Below are positions 55,288-63,477 of a DNA stretch of 64,000 bases, piece after piece. Every line of letters begins with the position of its first letter. Within the stretch, counting starts at the first letter, position 1. The notes beneath the pieces were generated by a model that was not told the origin of the DNA, made no database searches, and was given only the letters and a program-made list of their open reading frames with translations. Made by a program: the position numbers and the translations under genes. The stretch is from Sphingobacterium zeae (lineage in GTDB: Bacteria > Bacteroidota > Bacteroidia > Sphingobacteriales > Sphingobacteriaceae), in contig NZ_JAUTBA010000001.1 in NCBI RefSeq assembly GCF_030818895.1, forward strand, positions 3,658,001 to 3,722,000, in the 5' to 3' direction.

Positions 55288-55395
55288 TTATGAGCGATGA
55301 AAGATAATCTCTAGGTTTGGATATCGACGTTTCATTGATTGAAAAGTAGGATAGGTAACAATTAAGATCGGACTGCCACTGGATACGAAAATCAA
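55288..55395 (-). pseudogene. Remnant of a paralogue of the 68-residue gene
   Basis: The last codons before the TAA read SMKRRYPNLEIIFHRS, which matches TMKRRYPNLEIKFHCS at the end of the protein at 52087. No matching beginning was found upstream, where the sequence runs into a terminator stem. It is a 3' fragment of a duplicated small gene. Confidence 0.55.
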
Positions 55396-55421
55396 AAAGC
55401 ACCTTAGTAAACTAAGGTGCT
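55391..55421 (-). terminator. Terminator after the 194-residue gene
   Basis: AGCACCTTAG (55398-55407), loop TAAA, CTAAGGTGCT (55412-55421): a perfect 10-bp stem followed on the minus strand by TTTTTGATTTT. It lies about 95 bases after the stop of the gene at 55517. Confidence 0.8.
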
Positions 55422-55516
55422 ACCTAGTTGTCTTATATTTTAACCGACATATTAAAGTGACATATAATCTTCATAAAAATGAATAGCTCAATAGCATATG
55501 TTTACATCAATACGAA

Positions 55517-56098
55517 TTAAAATGGGGCTACTTTTTCTTTTGGAATCTGGCCATTTTTGTACTCCTTGATTTGACTGAAATAAAAACTAACACCAACACC
55601 GTCTATATACTTGAGCTTAGAAAAGTTCTCATTGATTTCTTGTTCGCTGTACCAGCCTATTCTTCTCTCTCCCCGTACTAGTTTCTTAACATCTTCATCT
55701 ATTTTTTGAAGCTGTTCGACTGTCATAAATTTTAGTGGAGTTACAGCAGTAAATCCAAAGTACACCTCGATCACTTTCAAACTAGTTGGATCGAAAAACA
55801 TGGAGACATAAATCTGCGCATCTTTATCTATATCTGTTAATTTACTGGCGTCAACATTTCTCAATACTATATCTCGAACAGTGTCAAAATAACTTGTCTT
55901 TAACATCGACGGATGAGGCTTAACTGCCTGGTCTACATTATAATATTTATTGTTTTTATCACCGACTAAAGTATAACTCTTACCATCTATGAAAGTATGT
56001 TCCAATTTCTCTTTATAATAGAACGTTTTGATCTCAAAACATTGATTAAGTGCGAAAAGATTAGCAGCGGTTAACGCTATTTTAATGAAAGTCATCAT
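55517..56098 (-). CDS. Hypothetical exported protein
   Basis: About 193 residues from the ATG at 56098 (the longest frame starts with TTG). A weak signal (FIKIALTAANLFALNQC) is followed by EIKTFYYKEKLEHTFIDGKS and a mixed alpha/beta body (DAQIYVSMFFDPTSLKVIEV, EEINENFSKLKYIDG-like region). It may be a lipoprotein, since a cysteine follows the hydrophobic stretch, but the lipobox LNQC is atypical. Family not recognised. Confidence 0.6.
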   Translation of the reverse strand: MMTFIKIALTAANLFALNQCFEIKTFYYKEKLEHTFIDGKSYTLVGDKNNKYYNVDQAVKPHPSMLKTSYFDTVRDIVLRNVDASKLTDIDKDAQIYVSMFFDPTSLKVIEVYFGFTAVTPLKFMTVEQLQKIDEDVKKLVRGERRIGWYSEQEINENFSKLKYIDGVGVSFYFSQIKEYKNGQIPKEKVAPF

Positions 56099-56156
56099 AA
56101 ATAACAATTGAAATTATTGAGAAAATATATAATTGCTTCGGGAGCAAGACCATTGT

Positions 56157-56769
56157 CTAACATACTGAATCCCTTATCCTGTTTAAACTGATTTTTGTAA
56201 TAATCCGATGCTTATTGGGCCCGTCATTATGGATGTTGGCCATCAATTCATTGGCTGCTCGTGTAAGCATTCCAAAGGAACCTACGGGTTCCACTACGCC
56301 ATCCTGATCCACCGCCTCATGCCACTAGTACAAGTCCGGTAGATAGAACAGCTCCCTGCCCTCTGCTCCGATAAAATAGGGTACTTTCTTTTTCCAGCCC
56401 TTTACCGCGCGATGCTCAAAGGTACCACTCACAGGGATAAGGCAACGCTGCTTGCACAGACGGTACCAATAGGATTTTTTATCTTCCAAAATACGCTCGC
56501 TGCGCACATTGATCATATTGCGCCGGCGATCGGCCTGCAGCTTGGGGTCGTCAATATAGGTTGGCAATACACCCCACTCCATCTCGGTCAATCCCAGCTG
56601 GGCTGGAATCCTTGTCCTTATACAGGATCGGATACTTGGGAAAGGTAATGGCCTGGACGTTTTCCGGATAGTCATAATTGTAATCCAATTGACGACGCTC
56701 ATCCCGCAACTGCGGAAAAGTCTTTTTGATAATTTCAATATCCGTATGGAGGCTAATATCCCAGTACAT
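56157..56769 (-). pseudogene. SRAP-domain (YedK-like) protein, several lesions
   Basis: The beginning MYWDISLHTDIEIIKKTFPQ and the later parts TEMEWGVLPTYIDDPKLQAD, NMINVRSERILEDKKSYWYR, CLIPVSGTFEHRAVKGWKKK and GSFGMLTRAANELMANIHND are SRAP. The catalytic Cys2 is replaced by Tyr, a 4-bp duplication near 56597-56606 shifts the frame, a TAG at 56325-56327 replaces a Gln codon, and the C-terminal part is missing. SRAP proteins bind abasic sites in single-stranded DNA through Cys2, so this copy cannot do that. The family's role here is lost. Confidence 0.88.
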
Positions 56770-56879
56770 AATGGTATCCTTTCTTGTTTGCCTTTGATAC
56801 GAATATACGCAATTTGTACTGTAAACAAGGATTGCCCCAAGGCAAGAAAATAGAGAATTTCAATTCGGAACTGATCAGG

Positions 56880-57353
56880 CTATCGAAGGACCTCAATAGC
56901 CAATACTTTCTTTTGGGTCTGCCCATCGCTAATGGTAGCCACCGCCCGGCCATATTCTAGGGAGAAAAGGATATCGATGGGATTTTTGCGTTGAAACTTG
57001 GTTTTGGTATGTAGGTAATTGATTATATTTTTCTCGTAGGGCTTGAGCATGCGCTTGTCCCAGTTCTGTTCCTTGATACGGTTAAGAAAAATCCGATAGC
57101 CTGATCCTGTCGTTAACAAACTTTCGATTTTATCGGCATCTTGCGGCAGCTGCAAGGCCCTTCCCTCCTTTGCTCCCAATTGATAGGCATGCTGATCGGC
57201 GGCTTCCTTATCATCATAGGGTGTTAGTAGAAAGCCTGTCTTTTCCTTGACATCGGGCCACTCCAAGCGCTGCAGCACAAAGTCGACATAGCCGGACTCG
57301 ACAAGCTCGCGAAAGGAACTTTTGGTGACTTGTTCAAAGGGATTGTACAGCAT
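56880..57353 (-). CDS. Hypothetical protein next to the SRAP pseudogene
   Basis: 157 residues (YNPFEQVTKSSFRELVESGY, LLTPYDDKEAADQHAYQLGA, ending QTQKKVLAIEVLR). Basic and mostly helical in the middle, with no motif that I recognise. It is on the same strand as the SRAP pseudogene, 110 bases before it, and after the Rpn gene's terminator. A link with SRAP is only by position. Confidence 0.6.
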   Translation of the reverse strand: MLYNPFEQVTKSSFRELVESGYVDFVLQRLEWPDVKEKTGFLLTPYDDKEAADQHAYQLGAKEGRALQLPQDADKIESLLTTGSGYRIFLNRIKEQNWDKRMLKPYEKNIINYLHTKTKFQRKNPIDILFSLEYGRAVATISDGQTQKKVLAIEVLR

Positions 57354-57385
57354 AGGACTAAGATAGGATTTATAATCACAAAAAA

Positions 57386-57412
57386 GGCCGCCTGGAAAAT
57401 ATCCAGGCGGCC
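57386..57412 (-). terminator. Terminator of the Rpn-family gene
   Basis: GGCCGCCTGG (57386-57395) and CCAGGCGGCC (57403-57412) make a perfect 10-bp GC-rich stem with a 7-base loop; on the minus strand it is followed by TTTTTTG. Confidence 0.9.
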
Positions 57413-57437
57413 GTTAAATCTTATGTTGTAATCTGTT

Positions 57438-58436
57438 TTATTTTCCTTTAGCCTTCTCTGCCTTGATCTGCTTTACAAACTCTACAGTAACGTCCGCTAA
57501 TTCGGCAATTTCAGATATCGAAAACTTATTCGAACACAAAAGATTTTTTATTACTTCCGCTTTTCCAATAACTTTTCCCTCTGCTTTTCCTTTAGCCTCT
57601 CCTTCTGATATTCCTTCAGATATTCCTTCAGCTCTTCCTTCAGCTCTTCCTTCAGCTCTTCCTTCAGCCATTGCTTTTTCGCGCGCTCGTTTCAATAGCT
57701 CCTCCTGACTACTTCGGATACTCTCGGCATCCCATTTATTCCTTAAACTTACGTTGTACATCTCTCGTTCCTCCGGTTTTAGTTTGCTATACTCTGCTAA
57801 CTGAAATAACTTCTCAAAAATAGGCTTACGCAAATAAGTGGAAAGTCCATTTAGCGAAGACATATTTTTGAGTACATAAAGCCAACGATCTAAATCATTA
57901 ACTAACTCTGCCTCAGCTTTAACAAAGTTAACCAATTCCACATATATAAATCCTAAATCGTCATAAAATATTTTACCATGATCTCGATAACATAAACAAA
58001 TATCGTGCAAGAAATACTGCTCCTCCCCCGCATCAGGCATTGCAAATCCATCCATCAATACAATGATATAGACTTCGCTAATTGCATAATTCCAAGCCCT
58101 TCGGTTGCCTTTGGGTGCCTGATCCGAAATTAATTTACTACTGTAGTAGAGCATGCGCTTTTTCAAATTAACCTGCGACGTGCGCTGCACTTCAATAATA
58201 AACCGTTCCCCATTGTCTGCCGTACAGGTCAGATCAAAAATAACGGTACCGATATCCGCTGTATCACCCACATGTTCATTTTTGTTATAATACAGGTCAG
58301 CAATAACCTTGCGACCTCTAAAGAGCTCGTTTAAGAAAGCGATGAGAAGATCCTTATTAGTATCTGATCCGAAAACTTTTTTAAAGCCATAATCTGTCGT
58401 GATATCGATATATTTCGACTGTTTTAATTCACTCAT
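57438..58436 (-). CDS. Rpn-family recombination-promoting nuclease / PD-(D/E)XK transposase-like
   Basis: 332 residues. The N-terminus YIDITTDYGFKKVFGSDTNK, followed by DLLIAFLNELFRGR, is the family's opening, and TVIFDLTCTADNGERFIIEV with QRTSQVN is the nuclease core (D, then ExQ). The following KKRMLYYSSKLISDQAPKG also belongs to it. Residues about 250-285 are tandem tetrapeptides (EGRA, EGIS and related), coded by 12-bp repeats. These proteins cut DNA and promote recombination in RecA-independent fashion in E. coli relatives. It is alone with its own terminator. Confidence 0.88.
   Translation of the reverse strand: MSELKQSKYIDITTDYGFKKVFGSDTNKDLLIAFLNELFRGRKVIADLYYNKNEHVGDTADIGTVIFDLTCTADNGERFIIEVQRTSQVNLKKRMLYYSSKLISDQAPKGNRRAWNYAISEVYIIVLMDGFAMPDAGEEQYFLHDICLCYRDHGKIFYDDLGFIYVELVNFVKAEAELVNDLDRWLYVLKNMSSLNGLSTYLRKPIFEKLFQLAEYSKLKPEEREMYNVSLRNKWDAESIRSSQEELLKRAREKAMAEGRAEGRAEGRAEGISEGISEGEAKGKAEGKVIGKAEVIKNLLCSNKFSISEIAELADVTVEFVKQIKAEKAKGK
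57598..57672 (-). repeat. 12-bp tandem repeat in the Rpn gene
   Basis: About six units of the form CCTTCAGCTCTT / CCTTCAGATATT in a row code for the tetrapeptides EGRA and EGIS. The repeat length is a multiple of three, so changes in copy number keep the frame. Confidence 0.85.
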
Positions 58437-58616
58437 AATACATTGTTTTTAAATTGGTTAACAATGCAAATATAAGTAAACAAATAGATTATTACTAATA
58501 TTTTTAGCGCAAAGTATTATGCTATTTTAAGATTATAAAAGAACAAATACTCTGAATAACAATTACTCATCTTTTATTTCTCCAGTAAAACCGGAAGTTT
58601 TACAGACTGTACGAAA

Positions 58617-58740
58617 ATAATCTTCTCTGTTTGTTGATCCCTGTGCAATGTTTATCACTCGTATGTTTAGCCACCAAATCCTTGAACAATTCGCGTTCGA
58701 TAAGCGGTGAAATCTGACTAAAAACGTTTAAATTGACCAT
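58617..58740 (-). pseudogene. Transposase remnant, DUF4372-like N-terminus
   Basis: The frame reads MVNLNVFSQISPLIERELFK followed by DLVAKHTSDKHCTGINK. It resembles the DUF4372 N-terminal domain of IS4-type transposases (VFSQ...LI...F..lV..h..D). No catalytic part follows; the frame ends after about 15 more residues. The rest of the 364-bp gap between 58437 and 58800 holds nothing else that I can support. Confidence 0.5.
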
Positions 58741-58800
58741 GACGGTGTAAGAATATAGAGCTACTTTTCTTCTTAGATCAGAATACATATTGGCTATTAA

Positions 58801-59262
58801 TTATTGGTTAGTAGAGACAGGCCAGCTGCCGGTTTGAACAAACATACCTAACCAATCTTCCAAATGCCATGTTTTTACCAGTTTTCCGTCTTTAATATGA
58901 TGGAATTCATGGATACTAACTCTCAGCTTTTTGCCCGAAGCCGGAATGCCCAAAAATTCGTTGTTGTGGGTAAAAACCATTTCTGCGCGTACACCCGCAC
59001 GTTCATGTGAACCAAATATTTCATGGATATTTACCTCCACGTCCGAGAAAGCCTGTACAAAACCTTGTACTAACTTTTTGTAACCTTCGGATCCTTCCTG
59101 CTGACCTGGTGCCAAAGGAATATCCTGCCAATCTGGTGCTAAAATAGTGTCAACCACAGTATAATCGCGCTGGCTGAATACACCGTAAAATGCTTTTAAT
59201 GTTTCTATTTCCTGTTCTGTCAATGCTTTTACAAAGCCTGACGGTAGTTGTTCTGTACTCAT
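58801..59262 (-). CDS. SnoaL-like / NTF2-fold protein
   Basis: 153 residues. ETLKAFYGVFSQRDYTVVDT, APDWQDIPLAPGQQEGSEGY, KKLVQGFVQAFSDVEVNIHE and IHEFHHIKDGKLVKTWHLED fit the SnoaL-type ester-cyclase family of NTF2 folds, with histidines and aspartate at the usual places. The reaction is not known; relatives act on small polyketide or aliphatic substrates or have no catalytic role. It is the last of a same-strand cluster with two oxidoreductases and an AraC regulator, 22 bases from the next gene. Confidence 0.8.
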   Translation of the reverse strand: MSTEQLPSGFVKALTEQEIETLKAFYGVFSQRDYTVVDTILAPDWQDIPLAPGQQEGSEGYKKLVQGFVQAFSDVEVNIHEIFGSHERAGVRAEMVFTHNNEFLGIPASGKKLRVSIHEFHHIKDGKLVKTWHLEDWLGMFVQTGSWPVSTNQ

Positions 59263-59284
59263 TATTTCTTAATTTTTTTATTAA

Positions 59285-60241
59285 TTATTCTGTCACCACG
59301 ACGATTTTTCCGGTTGCCCTTCCTGATTCCACCACATTATGAGCATCTTTTAGGTCATCGAAAGAAAAGGTTTGGGTCACCTTGGTATTGACCTTTACTG
59401 AGGCTAATAGAGAGGCAATTTCCTTGAGATTTTCAGCAGATGAGCTCACAAAAACGCCAAATCCTTCTACCTTCGCTTCCTGTAGTGAAGCCTCCAAAGC
59501 TTCTGCAAAATGAGGTTGCAGATAAACCAAACGTCCACCGGAATGAATGACTTTAATCGAACGCTGGATATGCTCTACAGAGTTGATGGCGTCTATTACG
59601 ACGTCCACTTTTTCCAACTGCTCTTCGAACGGCACTTTGGTATAATCCAAAAATTCATCTACGCCTAAACTTCTCACAAAATCTTCATTTTTAGCCGAAG
59701 AAGTCCCGATCACATATGCTCCAAATTCTTTAGCGAATTGTACGGCAAAATGTCCCACGCCTCCTGAAGCTGCGTGTACTAACACGCGGTCGCCTGATTT
59801 TACATTTGCTTTGGTAACAACGGCCTGCCAAGCTGTTAAAGCGGCCATTGGCGTTGCACCAGCCTCTGAAAATTGGATGTTTTCTGGTTTTAAAACCAAT
59901 TGATGTTCGGATGCAAGAACCTCGGTAGCATAAGTACTTCCTAATCCCGGCATGCTGATCAATCCGAAAACTTCGTCGCCTACCGTAAAAGTTGTGACTT
60001 TTTCACCCACTTGTTTTACCACACCGGAAACATCCCAGCCTAAAATGATTTGTTCCGGAACATTTCCTCCAGTGATCATATTTAACATAAAATCGCTGTT
60101 ACGTACCAGAACATCTGCGGGATTGATACCAATGGCTTTGGTTTCTATTAAAACCTGATCGCCGGTAGCAACCAAGTCTTTCAATTGCACTTGTTTAAGG
60201 TTTTCTACACCTCCGTTTTTTTCTAAAATATACGCTTTCAT
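59285..60241 (-). CDS. NADPH:quinone-type oxidoreductase (MDR family)
   Basis: 318 residues, the length of zinc-free medium-chain oxidoreductases. The N-terminal GroES-like domain shows IGINPADVLVRNSDF and ILGWDVSGVVKQVGEKVTTF; the coenzyme-binding domain has VLVHAASGGVGHFAVQFAKE followed by YVIGTSSAKNEDFVRSLGVD, which includes the GxGxxG-type region AASGGVG and the Ser/Ala pattern of NADPH binders. It ends SGRATGKIVVVTE. It reduces quinones or enones. Same strand and close spacing to the SnoaL-like gene suggest one operon. Confidence 0.92.
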   Translation of the reverse strand: MKAYILEKNGGVENLKQVQLKDLVATGDQVLIETKAIGINPADVLVRNSDFMLNMITGGNVPEQIILGWDVSGVVKQVGEKVTTFTVGDEVFGLISMPGLGSTYATEVLASEHQLVLKPENIQFSEAGATPMAALTAWQAVVTKANVKSGDRVLVHAASGGVGHFAVQFAKEFGAYVIGTSSAKNEDFVRSLGVDEFLDYTKVPFEEQLEKVDVVIDAINSVEHIQRSIKVIHSGGRLVYLQPHFAEALEASLQEAKVEGFGVFVSSSAENLKEIASLLASVKVNTKVTQTFSFDDLKDAHNVVESGRATGKIVVVTE

Positions 60242-60343
60242 ACTAAAATTATATTATCTTTTATTTTATGAAGCAAAGTTAGAATGAATGGTTACGGCAG
60301 AAAAGACCCAATCAAACCGAAAATGGTCAAAATCAAACAGGAC

Positions 60344-61249
60344 TTACATTCTGTATTGATGTGGTGTGGTAGTACTGTATTTCTTGAAAAACTTAACGAA
60401 ATTAGAAGTATCCTCAAATCCCAGACACCAACCAATTTCTGAGATATTCCAGTTGGTGTGCTTTAACAGTGCTCTGGCCTCTGCACTTAACCGTTCGCCA
60501 ATCAGTTGCGAAGTGGTTTTTCCGGTGGCATCTTTCAGTACCCGATTCAGATGATTGGTGTGTACAAACAATTGATCAGCAAACTCCTTAGGCGTTTTCA
60601 GTTTTACCTTTTGCATAGTAGATTCTATAGGGAATTGTCTTTCCAGTAGCTCATGAAACAAAGAACTGATTCTACTCACTGCATTCGATTTGCTTTGGTC
60701 ATCGATTGTTAACGCAGGTAAAAGCCGCAGCCCCTTATGGATGAGTTCAAAAACCTGATTTCGCAACAGATCATACTTATAAATATAATCTGATTCGATT
60801 TCCGTGAACATTTTGTTGAAGAGTATCATTATTTGTTCGACGTCCTCATCGGTAAGATCGAGAATGGGAGTTCCACCTGGCTGATAAAGTGGATAATTTT
60901 TGATGTTGCCATATCCCTTCATAAAGTCTTCCGTAAACACGCAGAAAGCGCCCGTGGGCTGTATGTATTCAGGCGTCCAGTTGTACGGAATCTGCGGATT
61001 GGCGAACATCAACATGTTCTGCTTTACGTAGTAGGTGTGATCGGCATATTCAACGATATGAGGCCCTCGGATCAAGGCGACTTTATAATAATCTTTGCGG
61101 CTGTAGGGCATCGGAAATGCAGGTGCAGGACCGGTATAGTCCTGCATCGTAAACACATTGAAGTGCCCTGTTTTCTTAAAAATTTCACTGGGTAGTATCC
61201 CTAACTTTTCTCTATAAAAAGTTTCCAGCGATTCATTTTCGTTCTTCAT
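60344..61249 (-). CDS. AraC-family transcriptional regulator
   Basis: 301 residues. The N-terminal part is a cupin-like sensor (HIVEYADHTYYVKQNMLMFA, NPQIPYNWTPEYIQPTGAFC) and the C-terminal part the double helix-turn-helix (TPKEFADQLFVHTNHLNRVL, NWNISEIGWCLGFEDTSNFV, ending TTPHQYRM). It lies between the SDR and the oxidoreductase gene on the same strand, 102 bases before the latter, and is the likely controller of this cluster. Effector unknown. Confidence 0.9.
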   Translation of the reverse strand: MKNENESLETFYREKLGILPSEIFKKTGHFNVFTMQDYTGPAPAFPMPYSRKDYYKVALIRGPHIVEYADHTYYVKQNMLMFANPQIPYNWTPEYIQPTGAFCVFTEDFMKGYGNIKNYPLYQPGGTPILDLTDEDVEQIMILFNKMFTEIESDYIYKYDLLRNQVFELIHKGLRLLPALTIDDQSKSNAVSRISSLFHELLERQFPIESTMQKVKLKTPKEFADQLFVHTNHLNRVLKDATGKTTSQLIGERLSAEARALLKHTNWNISEIGWCLGFEDTSNFVKFFKKYSTTTPHQYRM

Positions 61250-61270
61250 TGTAAAATTAAAATCTCAGCA

Positions 61271-62011
61271 TTATGCCATCGCACCATTCGCGCCTATGAT
61301 TTGCCCGGAAACCCATTTGGAATCCTCGCTCACCATATTGACGATGAAGTTAGCGATATCTTCAGGCTGTCCCAATCTTCCAAAAGCACTGCTGGCCGCT
61401 AATCTTGCCACTCCCTCTTCGGATTTTCCATCCAGAAAAAGTTCCGTCTCGGTAGGTCCCGGTGCGACCGCATTCACATTAATACCACGGCTGCCCATTT
61501 CTTTCGCAAATATTCTGGTAAACTGTTCCACAGCCCCTTTTGTTGCACAATAAGTGCCGTAACCAGGGAAAAGTGTACGGGTAACTGTAGAACTTAGGTT
61601 GACAATGCTTCCGCCATCGTGCAATTTCGTAGCCGCCTGACGAAGGGTGTTAAAAACGCCTTTCACATTAATGTTAAACATCTGATCAAAATCTTCGGTC
61701 GACGTTTGTGCGATAGGTTTGGTCATCATAATGCCAGCATTATTGATGAGTATGTCCAATTTACCGAAAGCTGCAATGGCTTCATTAAAAAGATTTTCCA
61801 CTTCGGCTTCTTTGCTTACATCTGCTTTTAAAGCAATCGCTTCGGCACCGCTGGATTTAATTTTCTCAACAATTTCGTCTGCAGCATTTTTGCTTCCATT
61901 ATAATTCACGATCACTTTTGCTCCGTTTTCTGCCAAGGCTATTGCGGTAACTGCTCCGATTCCTCTGGATGATCCTGTTACTAAGGCGACTTTTCCATTT
62001 AGTCTTTTCAT
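61271..62011 (-). CDS. Short-chain dehydrogenase/reductase
   Basis: 246 residues from the ATG at 62011 (seven more codons are open upstream). The cofactor motif VALVTGSSRGIGAVTA, the NAG motif LDILINNAGIMMTKP, the catalytic Ser in IVNLSSTVTR, and YGTYCATKGAVEQF with the YxxxK motif are all in place; the acidic or basic residues after the second strand (VIVNYNGSKNAAD) suggest NADP. It oxidises or reduces an alcohol or carbonyl. It is the first gene of the four-gene oxidoreductase cluster. Confidence 0.92.
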   Translation of the reverse strand: MKRLNGKVALVTGSSRGIGAVTAIALAENGAKVIVNYNGSKNAADEIVEKIKSSGAEAIALKADVSKEAEVENLFNEAIAAFGKLDILINNAGIMMTKPIAQTSTEDFDQMFNINVKGVFNTLRQAATKLHDGGSIVNLSSTVTRTLFPGYGTYCATKGAVEQFTRIFAKEMGSRGINVNAVAPGPTETELFLDGKSEEGVARLAASSAFGRLGQPEDIANFIVNMVSEDSKWVSGQIIGANGAMA

Positions 62012-62262
62012 AATATTTCTCTTAATATCCATGCAAAGGTAACTTTAATTAAATTTAGAAAATAGGCGAATTCAAACAGTAGTGGGTAAGAATCAAGCAC
62101 CTCTCAAGTTTAGCATACTTTTAAGTTCAGCAAGTTTTGCTCTTTCCTCAGCCCTTTGTTTTGTCGCCATATTCTTTTCGACATGTAATCAAAGAAAAAA
62201 TTTCCTTGTGAGTTTCTGTGAGCAAATATTCTACAATGGATTGCCATCAGGTTGTTGTACAC

Positions 62263-63396
62263 CTAAACCAAACGTCGGAGGTCGCTATCTTCAATAAAAC
62301 GTTTGTGATCTGCCAAAACAAGAAATCTACTATAGATACTTTCAAAATGTTCAGCCGGGAAATCTATTTTCATATTTTTTAATCGATCTTTCAATGCGGC
62401 ACGTCCACTCCTTGCCGATAAAAACAATTCAGGCAACTTTCCTCCTATGATTTGGGGATCAATAATTTCATAGTTTCTACGGTCTTTCAATACGCCATCC
62501 TGGTGGATGCCGGAAGAATGCGCGAAAGCATTTTTGCCAACAATGGCCTTATTGGCCTGTACAGGATTTGACATTGCCCGTTCTACCATACTACTTAATT
62601 CTACAATATATTTTGGATCAATTCCGGTTGCAATACCTAGATTTTCCTTTACAATGAGTGTCAAAATAATTTCTTCCAAGGCAGCATTTCCCGCACGTTC
62701 TCCGACACCATTAATCGTTCCTTCCACCTGAAGCGCACCTGCCATTAACCCAGCTATACTATTCGCTGTAGCCATACCTAAATCATTATGACAGTGGACA
62801 GAAAGAATTGCGTTCTCTTTTTCCCTTCTATTCTGGTTTACATAGGCTATCTTTTCAAAGTACTCAAACGGTGTACAAAAACCATTGGTATCAGGAAGAT
62901 TTACAACTTTTGCGCCCGCTTCAACCACCGTATTGGTCATTTGAACCAAAAAATCGTTGTCAGCGCGGCCAGCATCTTCAGCAAAAAATTGTACTTCGTC
63001 ACATTTATCAGAAGCATAAGCCACCATCTCATACGCTTTTGCCAAGATTACCTCACGAGTGGTATTAAACTTATGTTTAATATGAATGTCCGATGTTCCA
63101 ATTCCGAGCTGAATCCGTGCCACCTTGGCGGTACTCAAGGCCAAAGAGGCCTCTTCAATATCTTTCCTATTGGCCCTAGCTAATGCACAGACGGTTGCCC
63201 TTTTCACCAGTTTACAAACCGCTGTGACTGCCTTAAAATCTCCAGGTGAACTTATTGGAAACCCTGCTTCTATCACATCTACCCCCATTGCATCGAGTTT
63301 TTCAGCAATTTCTAATTTATCATTCAGTGTCAATTGGCAGCCCGGCCCCTGTTCTCCATCACGTAAAGTAGTATCAAAAATCTTAACTTGTTTCAT
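62263..63396 (-). CDS. leuA: 2-isopropylmalate synthase-type enzyme without regulatory domain
   Basis: 377 residues from the ATG at 63396. The catalytic TIM barrel is complete: KIFDTTLRDGEQGPGCQL, DVIEAGFPISSPGDF, LSVHCHNDLGMATANSIAGL and GTINGVGERAGNAALEEI. After the barrel comes only a short accessory part (NKAIVGKNAFAHSSGIHQDG, RRNYEIIDPQIIGG), and the large C-terminal leucine-sensing domain of longer LeuA proteins is missing. It condenses acetyl-CoA with 2-oxoisovalerate, or a related 2-oxo acid; homocitrate or citramalate synthase activity cannot be ruled out. It is divergent from an AraC gene and not next to other leu genes. Confidence 0.8.
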   Translation of the reverse strand: MKQVKIFDTTLRDGEQGPGCQLTLNDKLEIAEKLDAMGVDVIEAGFPISSPGDFKAVTAVCKLVKRATVCALARANRKDIEEASLALSTAKVARIQLGIGTSDIHIKHKFNTTREVILAKAYEMVAYASDKCDEVQFFAEDAGRADNDFLVQMTNTVVEAGAKVVNLPDTNGFCTPFEYFEKIAYVNQNRREKENAILSVHCHNDLGMATANSIAGLMAGALQVEGTINGVGERAGNAALEEIILTLIVKENLGIATGIDPKYIVELSSMVERAMSNPVQANKAIVGKNAFAHSSGIHQDGVLKDRRNYEIIDPQIIGGKLPELFLSARSGRAALKDRLKNMKIDFPAEHFESIYSRFLVLADHKRFIEDSDLRRLV

Positions 63397-63477
63397 ATTC
63401 AACTTATTTCTATAACTCAAAAGTACCAGAACTATAAAATTTAATATATTTGAAAATAAAACAATTGTTATTCAATA

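Noticed and set aside
57598..57672. Short regular repeats that could suggest a CRISPR array
   Set aside because: Units are contiguous 12-mers without spacers and lie in a coding frame.
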